From NCBI GenBank assembly GCA_021199255.1, contig JAJQIK010000090.1:83169-147168 (forward strand): a stretch of 64,000 nt of DNA, read 5' to 3'. Below the pieces are notes generated by a model. That model was not told the DNA's origin. It saw only the letters and a list, made by a program, of their open reading frames with translations, and searched no databases. Below are positions 1-8,790 of the stretch, one piece after another. The stretch's first letter is position 1. Each line of letters opens with the position of its first letter. Made by a program: the position numbers and the translations under genes. This DNA is from Clostridiales bacterium (GTDB lineage Bacteria; Bacillota; Clostridia; Lachnospirales; Lachnospiraceae).

Positions 1-300
1 CCCCTGCCTGACGTCCACCAGAAAGATAATCACATCCGCCGTATCAATGGCGATCTGCGCCTGTTCCCGCATCTGGGAAAGAATAATATCCTTGCTGTCC
101 GGCTCAATGCCCCCGGTATCAATCAGGGTAAAATTCATGTCCAGCCAACTGATATCCGCATAAATCCGGTCTCTGGTGATTCCCGGCGTATCCTTCACGA
201 TCGATATATTATCGCCGGCCAGGGCATTAAACAGTGTGGATTTCCCTACGTTTGGACGCCCTACCACTGCCACGATGGGCTTGGTTTTTCTCTTACTCAT
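1..300 (-). CDS. der: Ribosome biogenesis GTPase Der (EngA), N-terminal part, cut by window edge
   Basis: Only the first 100 codons are present; the gene runs off the left edge. The start is the ATG at 298-300 and the protein begins [20 protein letters not shown]. The P-loop GRPNVGKS (about residues 14-21), the DTPGITRD G2 region and DTGGIEPD (G3) match the first of the two tandem G domains of Der, the GTPase that matures the 50S subunit. TrmE and Era share the P-loop, but the TPGITRD and TGGIE wording is typical of Der. A promoter lies about 70 bp upstream, and the gene is divergent from prs. The second G domain and KH-like domain cannot be checked here. Confidence 0.93.
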   Translation of the reverse strand, partial: MSKRKTKPIVAVVGRPNVGKSTLFNALAGDNISIVKDTPGITRDRIYADISWLDMNFTLIDTGGIEPDSKDIILSQMREQAQIAIDTADVIIFLVDVRQG

Positions 301-365
301 CTCTTCAACAACCGTGCCTTTCTCTCAATCCATTTCCCCGTCAGGGGAATTATTACGTCCGCTTG

Positions 366-394
366 ATTTTACAATATCTGCCCCCGCTTGTAAA
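366..394 (-). promoter_or_regulatory. Sigma-A type promoter for der
   Basis: On the minus strand, TTTACA (389-394) and TAAAAT (366-371) are separated by exactly 17 bp. The predicted transcript start is about 60 nt before the der ATG. The leader contains a short hairpin, CCCC-TGAC-GGGG, around 336-350. Confidence 0.6.
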
Positions 395-474
395 GACCTC
401 GCCCGCAAAGTTTCCGCCGCCTGCAGCCTACGCGGCAGCCGCGTACCGTCCGTTACTATTTTACTAGAATTTTC

Positions 475-503
475 TTGACGTGTCACTAGCTTAATGATAT
501 AAA
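475..503 (+). promoter_or_regulatory. Sigma-A type promoter for prs
   Basis: TTGACG (475-480) and TATAAA (498-503) are separated by 17 bp, about 105 bp before the prs start. Three ACTAG pentamers (463-467, 485-489, 509-513) sit upstream of the -35, inside the spacer and just after the -10. The rest of the 300-615 interval holds only this promoter and the divergent der promoter. Confidence 0.65.
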
Positions 504-615
504 ATGATACTAGAGTTTTGGCGTAGAAAGTCAGACTGAAAGCCTGGAAATATGGCTCGGAAATATCATTAGGAAATAAAATAGAAATATTCAGAAAATA
601 AGGATGGAAATCATT

Positions 616-1809
616 ATGCCCAATACAGAACAACTGGAACACGCTATGCCTGTGGCGCCGATCAAACTGCTGACTACCCGCTCCGCCCTTCCATTGGCCA
701 ACAAGGTCAACAGCTACCTTGTGGATTTCCGCAAGACGCTGAACAATAATTTCAAATCTGACCCCGCCTTTCACGGTTATATGGAAAACAACTATCTGAT
801 GGAAGTGGAATGTCCCCGGTTTGGAAGCGGAGAAGCCAAGGCCATCCTGCATGATTCCGTGCGGGGCAAGGATATCTTTATCCTGACAGATGTCTGCAAC
901 CACAGCATTACCTATATGATGAACGGCTATACCAATCATATGTCGCCCGACGACCACTATCAGGATTTAAAGAGAATCATATCCGCCATCAACGGCAAGG
1001 CGCACCGCATCAACGTAATCATGCCTTTTCTGTATGAGGGCAGGCAGCATAAAAGAAACGGCAGGGAATCCCTGGACTGCGCCTATGCGATCAAGGAACT
1101 GATGGATATGGGCGTGTCGAACTTTATCACCTTTGACGCCCACGACCCCAGAGTCCAAAATTCCGTTCCCCTCAAGGGCTTCGACAACTTTACGCCGCCC
1201 TATCAGTTTATCCGTTCCCTGCTTCGCACTGAGAAGGATCTGATCATCGATAAGGAGCACACCATTGTCATCAGCCCCGACGAGGGAGCCTTGGACAGAG
1301 CGGTTTATTTCGCCAACGTATTGGGCGTGGATACCGGTATGTTCTATAAACGACGCGATTACTCTACCATTGTCAATGGTAAAAACCCTATTGTCGCCCA
1401 CGAATTTCTGGGCGACAACATAGACGGCAAGGACGTTATCGTCATCGACGACATGATTTCTTCCGGGGGCAGCATGATCGACACCGCCAGGCAGCTCAAG
1501 AAAATGAATGCCAAGCGGGTCTTTATCTGCTGTACCTTCGGTCTTTTCACCGACGGCCTTGACGCCTTTGACGAGGCCTATGAAAAATGCTATTTTGACA
1601 AGGTGGTAACCACCAACCTCTGCTATCAGCCTCCCCTGCTCCGGGAAAAGCCTTATTATGTGGAAGCGGATATGAGTAAATTCATCGCTTCTATCATTGA
1701 CTTCCTGAATCATGACGCCTCCATGGCGAATATTTACACGCCCACCGATAAGATTCATCAGATTCTTGCCAAATATAACAACCGGGAAGTAAGCGGTCTG
1801 GATATCTAA
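616..1809 (+). CDS. prs: Ribose-phosphate pyrophosphokinase
   Basis: The enzyme makes PRPP from ribose 5-phosphate and ATP for nucleotide, histidine and NAD synthesis in the cytosol. The PRPP-binding loop is visible as VIVIDDMISSGGSMIDTA (about residue 280), and an N-terminal block has the family pattern FGSGEAKAILHDSVRGKD. At 397 residues it is longer than the usual ~315-residue Prs and resembles the extended clostridial form. The start at 616 is preferred over the in-frame ATG at 604 because AAGGATGG lies about 8 nt before 616 and abuts 604. Its stop overlaps the stop of the convergent kinase gene. It is monocistronic behind its own promoter. Confidence 0.93.
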   Translation: MPNTEQLEHAMPVAPIKLLTTRSALPLANKVNSYLVDFRKTLNNNFKSDPAFHGYMENNYLMEVECPRFGSGEAKAILHDSVRGKDIFILTDVCNHSITYMMNGYTNHMSPDDHYQDLKRIISAINGKAHRINVIMPFLYEGRQHKRNGRESLDCAYAIKELMDMGVSNFITFDAHDPRVQNSVPLKGFDNFTPPYQFIRSLLRTEKDLIIDKEHTIVISPDEGALDRAVYFANVLGVDTGMFYKRRDYSTIVNGKNPIVAHEFLGDNIDGKDVIVIDDMISSGGSMIDTARQLKKMNAKRVFICCTFGLFTDGLDAFDEAYEKCYFDKVVTTNLCYQPPLLREKPYYVEADMSKFIASIIDFLNHDASMANIYTPTDKIHQILAKYNNREVSGLDI

Positions 1810-4430
1810 ACTGCCAGCGGGAAGGTAAGGGAAACCTTAAACAAATCCCCATCTAACTGAATCTCAAAGGTTCCCTTCTGCGCTTCCGTCAGATTCTTGG
1901 CTATGGAGAGCCCAAGGCCGCTTCCTTCTGTGGTTCTGGATACGTCCCCGCGGATAAACCGTTCTGTCAATTCATCCGGATTACAATTCAAAGCGGAAGC
2001 GGAAATATTCTTAATGGAGATTTCAATACTTCCGTCGGGCTCCTGCGAACCGTCAAGGGTCACATAAACTCTTGTTCCCGTCATGGCATACTTATAGATA
2101 TTGTTAAACAAATTCTCCATCACGCGCCAGATTCTGCGGCTGTCCGCTTCAATCACGGTGTTGGCGGCGTTTATGTTTATCACGGTGGTCAGATTTTTCT
2201 CTTCGAATTTCTCAGAGAACTCTCCGATGGTCTGATTCATCAGTTCGGTCAGGTTAATCCGCTCAAAATGCAGGCTGATATTTCCCGAAGAAATTTTGCT
2301 GGCCTCTACCAGGTCATCGGTCAACTGCTTTAAGCGCTGAGATTTTTCATCTAATACCTGAATATAGTTCTGTACCTTTTCATTCTCTACCCGTTCCCTC
2401 TTAATCAAATCCACATAGTTAATAATCGAGGTAAGAGGAGTTTTAATATCATGGGAGACATTGGTAATCAGATCCGCTTTCATGCGTTCGTCCTTCATAC
2501 TGATCTCCACCGCATCCTTGATACCCTTCCCGATACTGTTAACAGAATTTGCCAGGGTGAGATTATCGCCGTGCAGACCGGCTGTTTCCACCTGATGCTC
2601 CAGATCTCCCGCAGTGATGGTTTCGATTCCCTCCACGATGCCCTGACGCTCCCTGGCGTCTCTGTAAAGCAGGATACCCACGGCTCCATCTACACAAAGC
2701 GCTATCAGAAGCCATGCAAAAGAGCCCTGTACGCCGCACAGCATCATGAGCAGATTGAACAACAGGAAAAGTCCATAGGGCAGCCAAGTGCGGATTACAA
2801 TCGTACCGTTGTCGTATACCTTCCACGCAAACGCCTTCGCCCTGCGGCATAATCTGCATAAATAGCTGTTCTTCCACAGCGTCCCGGCTTTGATTCTTCT
2901 CACCAGGCTATAGAAGAAGAACATCACCACCGCGTCCGCCGCAAATACTCCTGCCGCCAGCAATATTTTAAACCACTGCTCATATACTACTTCCCCGTAG
3001 GACAGGGTCGAGATATGAATATCCGCCAGCTCCAGAATCACAATAACCACCCACGCCGCCAGCACTCCAACGCCCAGGGCAATCAGCGCCGCCGCCTCCG
3101 TAGGGATTCTGTCAAAAGCGTTTAAACGAATAGAAGCCCCGCTGCCAGCAGAAGTCTCTCTGCCTGTCGTCATGGTCTGATAGATAAACAGGAGCAGATA
3201 CAGAATCCCTGCCGCAACCGCCCCCATAACCCACTGCCAGAAATAGGGCAGATAATTGTCAAAGCCTTCGGCTCCCTGCGTAAAGACATCATTGACGGGA
3301 TAGTCCGTATCCACGCCGATCCATACCTGAACGTTTTCCGGATAGGCATAGTCATATTCCTGCAAAATGGTGCGGATAGTATTCTCCTCGATGGCGGTAT
3401 TGGTTTCATATACCAGCTCCGACGGACTGTAATAAATATACTTACTGGACGCAAACGCCGTCTCCTCCAGCATCCCGCCGCCCTGCATGGTATCCAGCAG
3501 AACCGCTATGTCCTCCGTCTCCAGATTGCTGTAATACTGGGTGTCCTCTCCTACCGTCTTGGCAATCAGATAGCTTACGTTGGAATGATCTTGGCTGTAA
3601 TATTCCTTGTATTCCAGATATTCCTCATAATTATAAGCAAGGCTCCTGGCGGCCTTTTCCACATTGGCGCACAGATTGTCATATAACTCCCAGTCCGAGA
3701 CATATTCCTCCAGATTTTTCCCCTCCGCAGTCTTATAGCGGTTAATCAGAATGTTATGCGCCGTATTCCCATCGCCGTCTGAATCCGCAGAGTCGGTATA
3801 TCCGCCGTCCCCATTGTCATACTCCCCTGCCCATAACTGGTTGGCGGATACGTCGCTTACCAGCGTATAGCTTCCGATATCGGACTTCAGATAACTGGCG
3901 TCCGACGTATTATAGTACTGGCTTTGAGGGTCGATCACGGTCACCCTGGTCTGCTCCGCCAGGAACTGATCCGCCTGCTGTTCTATGGTCGAATACTCAA
4001 AACCATAGCTGGCCCATTTGAGCAGATCTTCCAGATAGTATTCCGCCGTTACATACTGTTCCGGGAGCCCGATATCCCGGTAATTATACGCGGTAACATC
4101 TACAATCTTGCTGCCGTCAAACTCTCCCTCTGTTTCCAGTTGGCTGCTCACCACGCCATAGCGGATAATATCCGCCACGGCATAACCGAAAATCGAACCA
4201 AATAAGCCGGACTCCTCATATTCCTTGTTCCGTTCGGAGAAATCCAGTATATAGCTCCTTGTATAGCTGCCGTTGGAACGGAAGCCCTGAATCCGTACCG
4301 TAGAGCCTATTGCGATTACTAAAACGCAAAGCGCCATAACCGCCAGCGACAGGTGCTGCAAAATACGCATAAACGTCCGAAATCCATTTCCGCCCTTTTT
4401 TGTTTTTTTCCCTTTTTCTTCTTTTCCCAT
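1806..4430 (-). CDS. Sensor histidine kinase with large extracytoplasmic domain
   Basis: An 874-residue membrane kinase paired with the response regulator immediately upstream (83 bp gap). Visible in order: a basic N-terminus, TM1 (about 24-46), a Tyr/Asp-rich extracytoplasmic region of roughly 350 residues with no recognised fold, four or more TM segments (about 395-600), the H-box SHDIKTPLTSIINYVD with the phospho-accepting His, and the HATPase G-box TEGSGLGLSIAKNL near the C-terminus. The HATPase N-box is present (ENLFNNIYKYA). The size of the sensor and the multi-TM block suggest detection of an envelope signal, but the ligand cannot be inferred. The stop TAG (1806-1808) overlaps the stop of convergent prs. 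Confidence 0.88.
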   Translation of the reverse strand: MGKEEKGKKTKKGGNGFRTFMRILQHLSLAVMALCVLVIAIGSTVRIQGFRSNGSYTRSYILDFSERNKEYEESGLFGSIFGYAVADIIRYGVVSSQLETEGEFDGSKIVDVTAYNYRDIGLPEQYVTAEYYLEDLLKWASYGFEYSTIEQQADQFLAEQTRVTVIDPQSQYYNTSDASYLKSDIGSYTLVSDVSANQLWAGEYDNGDGGYTDSADSDGDGNTAHNILINRYKTAEGKNLEEYVSDWELYDNLCANVEKAARSLAYNYEEYLEYKEYYSQDHSNVSYLIAKTVGEDTQYYSNLETEDIAVLLDTMQGGGMLEETAFASSKYIYYSPSELVYETNTAIEENTIRTILQEYDYAYPENVQVWIGVDTDYPVNDVFTQGAEGFDNYLPYFWQWVMGAVAAGILYLLLFIYQTMTTGRETSAGSGASIRLNAFDRIPTEAAALIALGVGVLAAWVVIVILELADIHISTLSYGEVVYEQWFKILLAAGVFAADAVVMFFFYSLVRRIKAGTLWKNSYLCRLCRRAKAFAWKVYDNGTIVIRTWLPYGLFLLFNLLMMLCGVQGSFAWLLIALCVDGAVGILLYRDARERQGIVEGIETITAGDLEHQVETAGLHGDNLTLANSVNSIGKGIKDAVEISMKDERMKADLITNVSHDIKTPLTSIINYVDLIKRERVENEKVQNYIQVLDEKSQRLKQLTDDLVEASKISSGNISLHFERINLTELMNQTIGEFSEKFEEKNLTTVININAANTVIEADSRRIWRVMENLFNNIYKYAMTGTRVYVTLDGSQEPDGSIEISIKNISASALNCNPDELTERFIRGDVSRTTEGSGLGLSIAKNLTEAQKGTFEIQLDGDLFKVSLTFPLAV

Positions 4431-4513
4431 CTCTTCCCCAGGCAGACTGCTATTCTATCTGCTCGCCTTTCTCCGTCATATCATCTGTGTACGGCTTCCT
4501 CTCAGCCCACAGC

Positions 4514-5206
4514 CTACTGCTTCTCTACCTTATATCCGACTCCCCATACTACCTTAAGATACCGGGGCTCCTTCGGATTGATCTCGATCTTCTCACGAAT
4601 ATGCCTGATATGCACCGCCACCGTATTATCAGCCCCAATAGCCTCCTCGTTCCAAATACTCTCGTAAATCTGGTCGATGGAAAAAACTCTTCCGCAGTTC
4701 TTGACGAGCAGCAGCAGAATATTGTATTCGATCGGCGTCAGCTTCACGGCTTCCCCGTCCACCGTCACTTCCTTCGTGTCGTCGTTGATACACAACCCGC
4801 CCACCTGAAAAAGCGCGTTGTTCTCCGTATTCAGGTTCCCCAATGTGGTATATCTTCGTAAATTGGACTTGACTCTCGCTACCAGCTCCAGCGGATTAAA
4901 GGGCTTGGTGATGTAATCGTCCGCGCCGATATTCAGCCCTAATATCTTGTCGTTATCCTCCGATTTGGCGGACAGAAAAATAATGGGAATACTGGAATAT
5001 TCCCTGATCTTAAGAGTCGCATGAATCCCGTCCAGCCTGGGCATCATGATATCGATTAAAAGCAGATGAATCTGCTGTTCCTTCAGCACTCTGATAGCCT
5101 GCTCTCCGTCATATGCCTTATAGATCGTGTATCCCTCCTGCAACAGATAAATTTCGATGGCGTCCACGATTTCCCTGTCGTCATCACATACCAGAATATT
5201 CGCCAT
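4514..5206 (-). CDS. OmpR/PhoB-family response regulator
   Basis: A 230-residue DNA-binding regulator. The receiver domain (about 1-120) has the acidic pair in VCDDDREIV, the phospho-acceptor Asp in LLIDIMMPRLDG, and the conserved Lys in DDYITKPFNPLEL. The C-terminal winged helix (about 130-230) contains LTPIEYNILLLLVKN and the recognition region NTVAVHIRHIREKIE. It is transcribed just ahead of the histidine kinase, so the two form one two-component system. A strong GAGGTG ribosome-binding site precedes the ATG. No target promoter could be identified. The 122 bp before it show no convincing consensus promoter, so read-through from pgeF is possible. Confidence 0.93.
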   Translation of the reverse strand: MANILVCDDDREIVDAIEIYLLQEGYTIYKAYDGEQAIRVLKEQQIHLLLIDIMMPRLDGIHATLKIREYSSIPIIFLSAKSEDNDKILGLNIGADDYITKPFNPLELVARVKSNLRRYTTLGNLNTENNALFQVGGLCINDDTKEVTVDGEAVKLTPIEYNILLLLVKNCGRVFSIDQIYESIWNEEAIGADNTVAVHIRHIREKIEINPKEPRYLKVVWGVGYKVEKQ

Positions 5207-5328
5207 TTGTTCTCACCTCTTTCGTAACCTGGATAGTCCTATTACAACATAAAAACCGAAAGGAAAAGATGGGAAATTCATTAATGTTTTCTTAAGGTTC
5301 CTGTTGCGCCTATCCAAGCCGCCCCTGA

Positions 5329-6201
5329 TTACAATAATCCTAAAAACGCCCCCAAATTGCCCCTTTTGCCACCGCTCGCCCGATGAGAAAAAAGATACCC
5401 GCTGTTGTGGCAGGTACATAGGTCCGTCACCTGAATCTGGCCATGCGGAATCCCCGCCTCTGTCAGAATGATTTCATTGGCGCGCCACAAATCCAGCAGA
5501 TACTTGCCGTTGTCCTTACGAACCAGAAGCTGCCGCTCCTGCCCCGACCCGCGAAATTCCTCCCGAAAAACCGCCGCCACGTCCTCGCTGACTTCATAGC
5601 AGGACTGACAGATGGAAGGCCCCACCGCCGCCACGATATCCTCGGCCCTGGTGCCGTAAAGCTCTCCCATTTTCTCTACCACGCACCGCCCCATGCGGGC
5701 GGCCGTTCCCCGCCATCCGGAATGAGCCAGGCCTATGGCTCTATGTCTGGTATCCACCAAATACAAGGGCACGCAGTCCGCGTAAAAGGTGGCCAGCACC
5801 AGCCCCGGTTCATCTGTCAGCAGGCCGTCCACATCTCTATAATCCCTGGCAGCCACAATGCCTTTGCCGCCGTCCTTGCGGGTTGCCACTCTGAGATTGG
5901 TGGTATGGGTCTGATCGGAGCAGACAATGTCCTCCACCCGGCACCCCAGCGCTCCGGCAATCCGTCTGAAATTTTCATCTACCGCTTCCCGACTGTCTCC
6001 TCTGGTATAGCTAAGATTCATACTGCTACAGGCGCCCTTACTGACGCCGCCGATTCTGGTGGAGAACAAATGTCTCACCATTCCCGTCTGCTCCAAAATC
6101 GGGAAGGTCAGATATTCCACCCCGCCTGTCCGATTCTGCCTGACGGACATTTTGCCCGGATACCTGTACAACCGGGGGAATCCCGTTTCATGCTCTGTCA
6201 T
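5329..6201 (-). CDS. pgeF: Polyphenol oxidase/laccase-domain protein, YfiH/PgeF family
   Basis: DUF152-family protein. Members are purine nucleoside phosphorylase/deaminase or peptidoglycan-editing enzymes. The three metal-site motifs are visible: SDQTHTTN (His), TFYADCVPLYLVD (Cys) and GLAHSGWRGTA (His). The reading frame is open upstream to 6327, but the added residues are low-complexity and Arg-rich. AAGGAG lies 9 nt before the ATG at 6201, so the shorter 290-residue form is chosen; the family is normally 240-280 residues. It follows yraN in the rnhB-flhX-yraN series. Confidence 0.88.
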   Translation of the reverse strand: MTEHETGFPRLYRYPGKMSVRQNRTGGVEYLTFPILEQTGMVRHLFSTRIGGVSKGACSSMNLSYTRGDSREAVDENFRRIAGALGCRVEDIVCSDQTHTTNLRVATRKDGGKGIVAARDYRDVDGLLTDEPGLVLATFYADCVPLYLVDTRHRAIGLAHSGWRGTAARMGRCVVEKMGELYGTRAEDIVAAVGPSICQSCYEVSEDVAAVFREEFRGSGQERQLLVRKDNGKYLLDLWRANEIILTEAGIPHGQIQVTDLCTCHNSGYLFSHRASGGKRGNLGAFLGLL

Positions 6202-6340
6202 TCCACTCCGCTCCTTCTGCCACGCTCTTCTCGTTCCTTCGCCGCCCCCTGTCCCGCGCCTTGCCGCCGCTCTTTTCTTTGGCTCCTCCATATACGGGCC
6301 CGCCGGGGGACTCCCGGGCTTCTCCATACCCGCTGCTGAA

Positions 6341-6700
6341 TTATCCCATGCCCCTGTAGGGAAAGGCGTTTTGCAGCCACTTCATCCGCCCGGATTCCAG
6401 GGCGACCACATCAAAGCGGATAGGCGTATCCTCCGGGCAATGGTGCAGCATACGATAATAATCCGCCACCCGGCAGATTTTCTTCTGCTTGGCCAGACCC
6501 ACCGCTTCCGCCGCAGTTCCCTTGCTGCTGCCGCTTCGGTATTTCACCTCGAAAAAGACCAGATATTCCCCATCGTACCCGATCAGGTCTATTTCTCCCT
6601 GCCGGCAGCGGAAATTCTGTTCCTTCACCCTCACGCCCTTTGCTATCAAATAGGCACAGACCTGTTGTTCCTTCTGTGCCCCTGTTTGCCGCTTATTCAT
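6341..6700 (-). CDS. yraN: YraN family endonuclease-like protein (UPF0102)
   Basis: A 119-residue protein with a predicted restriction-endonuclease-like fold. The PD-(D/E)xK signature is seen in RQGEIDLIGYDG followed by LVFFEVKYRS, giving the E, D and ExK metal-binding residues. The N-terminal GAQKEQQVCAYLIAKG helix is typical of the family. The biological role is not settled, although homologues commonly sit next to rnhB, as here. It is separated from the FlhB-like gene by 14 bp and is part of the same minus-strand operon. Confidence 0.9.
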   Translation of the reverse strand: MNKRQTGAQKEQQVCAYLIAKGVRVKEQNFRCRQGEIDLIGYDGEYLVFFEVKYRSGSSKGTAAEAVGLAKQKKICRVADYYRMLHHCPEDTPIRFDVVALESGRMKWLQNAFPYRGMG

Positions 6701-6714
6701 CTGTCGTTCCTTCC

Positions 6715-7011
6715 CTATTTCGCAGCCGCCATTTTGGCCTTGATCTTATCCATGGAATCTACAAAGACAAGGATCTCCGCTACCACCTCATACAGCTCCG
6801 GCGGTATCATATCTCCTATTTCCAGACGGGACAGCGTCTCTGCCAGCTTATCGTCCCTGTGAACCGGCACATCCGCTTCCTTTGCTTTTTCGATAATCCG
6901 CTCCGCCAGCGCTCCCTTGCCGGACGCGATGACCCTGGGCGCCGCTTCGGAAGGATCATATTCTAAGGCAATCGCCTGCTTAGGCTTCTTATTCTTCTCG
7001 TCTCGCGCCAT
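6715..7011 (-). CDS. FlhB C-terminal-like export switch protein (FlhX/YlqH type)
   Basis: A 98-residue soluble protein homologous to the cytoplasmic C-terminal domain of FlhB, the substrate-specificity switch of flagellar type III export. The matching core runs from AIALEYDP through APRVIASGKG and VPVHRDDKLAETL to EIGDMIPPELYEVVAEIL. The transmembrane part of FlhB is absent. The autocleavage motif NPTH is replaced by DPSE, so it probably does not self-cleave. It follows the FliK-like gene by 12 bp, as in the Bacillus ylqG-ylqH arrangement downstream of rnhB, which supports a shared export or hook-length role. Confidence 0.88.
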   Translation of the reverse strand: MARDEKNKKPKQAIALEYDPSEAAPRVIASGKGALAERIIEKAKEADVPVHRDDKLAETLSRLEIGDMIPPELYEVVAEILVFVDSMDKIKAKMAAAK

Positions 7012-7023
7012 AGCTTTCCCTCC

Positions 7024-8769
7024 TTATGCCCTCATATCAAAAGACGTCCTGCTCAATACGGAAATATTTTTATCCTGATTCAGGATCGTCCGCATAATGC
7101 CCGCCCCCTCCTTATCCGCTTCCGCCTCTTTGAGCTGGAACTGGGTTTGCAGGTCATATCCGCGCCTGGCAAGCCGTTCGTCCAGCAGGGCGATATTCTG
7201 TTCGATTAAATCCAAAGCGCTTTCATCCTGCAAGGTAAAATTGGTATTTACCCTTTGGTTCTGCATGGTTACATACACGTCCATAGCGCCCAGATGTTCC
7301 ATATCCAGATGCAGAAGGGCGCTTACATTCCCGTCCTTAGCCGCCAGATTCTTCTTATTGGTATAGATATACAAATCCCCATGGGCGTTGTTGCCCTCCA
7401 TTTTGAGCGGAAGCTGGACATAGGTAAAGACATGGTTCATTTTGTTCATAAAATCCACGTTGTTTTGTAGATTCTGTATACTTTTGGCGGCCGGAGCGTC
7501 ATTTTTGCCCGCCGTCTGCAGGGCTTCCTGAAGCCTTGCGGACTGCTGCCTGATCCGTTCATATAACTGCTTCACCTTTTCCGGCTCCGCCACGCTCTCC
7601 GGCTGAATCAGCCATTGCTTCTGTACCTCCGATTTCAGCAGTATCTGAAATTCTTCGCTGCCCAAAACGCGTCCCAGCTCATGGGACAAAGCCTTGCCTG
7701 TCTCTTCTCCGGCCAGAAGCCCGCGGATCAGGTTCAGGACTTCTCCGGGCGCTGTTTCTCCGTTTTGAACCTGCCCTGCCTGAGTCTCCTCCACTCCTGC
7801 TTCCCTTAATAAATCCCCCAAAGTATTCCACTGCTGTTTCGTCAGTACAGGCGGCTCCCCGGCTCCATAATCCGTTGGGAGGGCACCGCCCCGCAGCCCC
7901 CCGGCTTCCGCCGGCTGTTCTGACGCCGCTGGCAAGGGTTCCTGCGCAGAGTCCGCCGCCTGCCCTAAGACTCCCTGCTCCATAACCGGCTGCGCCGCTT
8001 CCCCGGATACCGGTTCCTGTCCCGATGGCTCCTGTAGAAGCACCAGCCCCTCCTGTCCTTCGGTAAAAATCTCCAGCACGCTCTGATAAAAAGCCGCTGC
8101 CTGCTGCGTCCCTCCCTCGTCCATCAGCTCCGTGAACACCTCCGGCAGCTCGTTCATAATCGTCTCTACACTGCCCAAAATCTGATGATTGGCATTGCTA
8201 TATTGTTCAAACTGCTCTATCGTGGTCTCGGTAATGGGAAGCTCCAGTCTGGCCATCTGAATCACAGACACCGGATTCTGGTTCGGGAACTCCATAAGCT
8301 GTCTGCCCATATCCAGAACAGATTCCTTATCAATAGACATTCCCTCCTCCATCATAACCGCCACCATTTCCATATTGTCCGCCGTTTCCTGCAAGCCCGC
8401 CGCCAGAAGTGCCTGCCGTATGGTTTCCACATTCGCGGTATTGGTATATAAGGGAGTCAGGGATAACAGAGAGCCGCTGTTGGCCTTGACCTCAAAGCTC
8501 ATGAGCTGCCCCATGGTCAGATTAATCCCTTGGTCGATCCTGGCGTTAATCGTCAGTTCCTGGTTCAGAGCCACCTGAACGGTGCTGCCGTTTCTCCCAA
8601 TCACCGTTCCCTGCAGCGTCTGCCCCGGCTGCAGGCTGCGAATCTCATTCTGCAGCCTGTAAAGCCGTTCGCCCTTTGTCATGGATTCCGAACCCTTGAC
8701 GCTTTCATTCGCCTGAATATTCTGATGCTCTCTCTTTAATATGCTTCCCAGATTCACAGTAATCTCCAT
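7024..8769 (-). CDS. FliK-like flagellar hook-length control protein (YlqG type)
   Basis: A 581-residue protein. The N-terminal third is hydrophilic (RNEIRSLQPGQTLQG and a small beta region, VIGRNGSTVQVALN). The middle is Glu/Gln/Ala/Pro-rich and low in complexity (about 250-330). The C-terminal 130 residues resemble the Flg_hook domain of FliK, with LPLKMEGNNAHGDLYIYT, LDMEHLGAMDVYVTMQN and a final amphipathic stretch. Together with the FlhB-like neighbour this suggests control of type III export. It is not in a flagellar operon: it lies between rnhB and yraN. Exact function is inferred; the C-terminal match is moderately clear by eye. Confidence 0.78.
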   Translation of the reverse strand: MEITVNLGSILKREHQNIQANESVKGSESMTKGERLYRLQNEIRSLQPGQTLQGTVIGRNGSTVQVALNQELTINARIDQGINLTMGQLMSFEVKANSGSLLSLTPLYTNTANVETIRQALLAAGLQETADNMEMVAVMMEEGMSIDKESVLDMGRQLMEFPNQNPVSVIQMARLELPITETTIEQFEQYSNANHQILGSVETIMNELPEVFTELMDEGGTQQAAAFYQSVLEIFTEGQEGLVLLQEPSGQEPVSGEAAQPVMEQGVLGQAADSAQEPLPAASEQPAEAGGLRGGALPTDYGAGEPPVLTKQQWNTLGDLLREAGVEETQAGQVQNGETAPGEVLNLIRGLLAGEETGKALSHELGRVLGSEEFQILLKSEVQKQWLIQPESVAEPEKVKQLYERIRQQSARLQEALQTAGKNDAPAAKSIQNLQNNVDFMNKMNHVFTYVQLPLKMEGNNAHGDLYIYTNKKNLAAKDGNVSALLHLDMEHLGAMDVYVTMQNQRVNTNFTLQDESALDLIEQNIALLDERLARRGYDLQTQFQLKEAEADKEGAGIMRTILNQDKNISVLSRTSFDMRA

Positions 8770-8790
8770 TTCCCCATTGCAGAAGCCCGA

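Noticed and set aside
325-957. 210-codon minus-strand frame overlapping the der/prs promoters and prs start
   Set aside because: It runs antisense across two promoters and the well-supported prs gene, has no ribosome-binding site and no recognisable domain.
967-1758. 263-codon minus-strand frame inside prs
   Set aside because: It is entirely antisense to prs and its composition is a mirror of prs codon usage.
5329-6327. Longer pgeF start at 6327
   Set aside because: The added 42 residues are Arg/Gly/Pro-rich and unlike the family, and a good AAGGAG precedes 6201.
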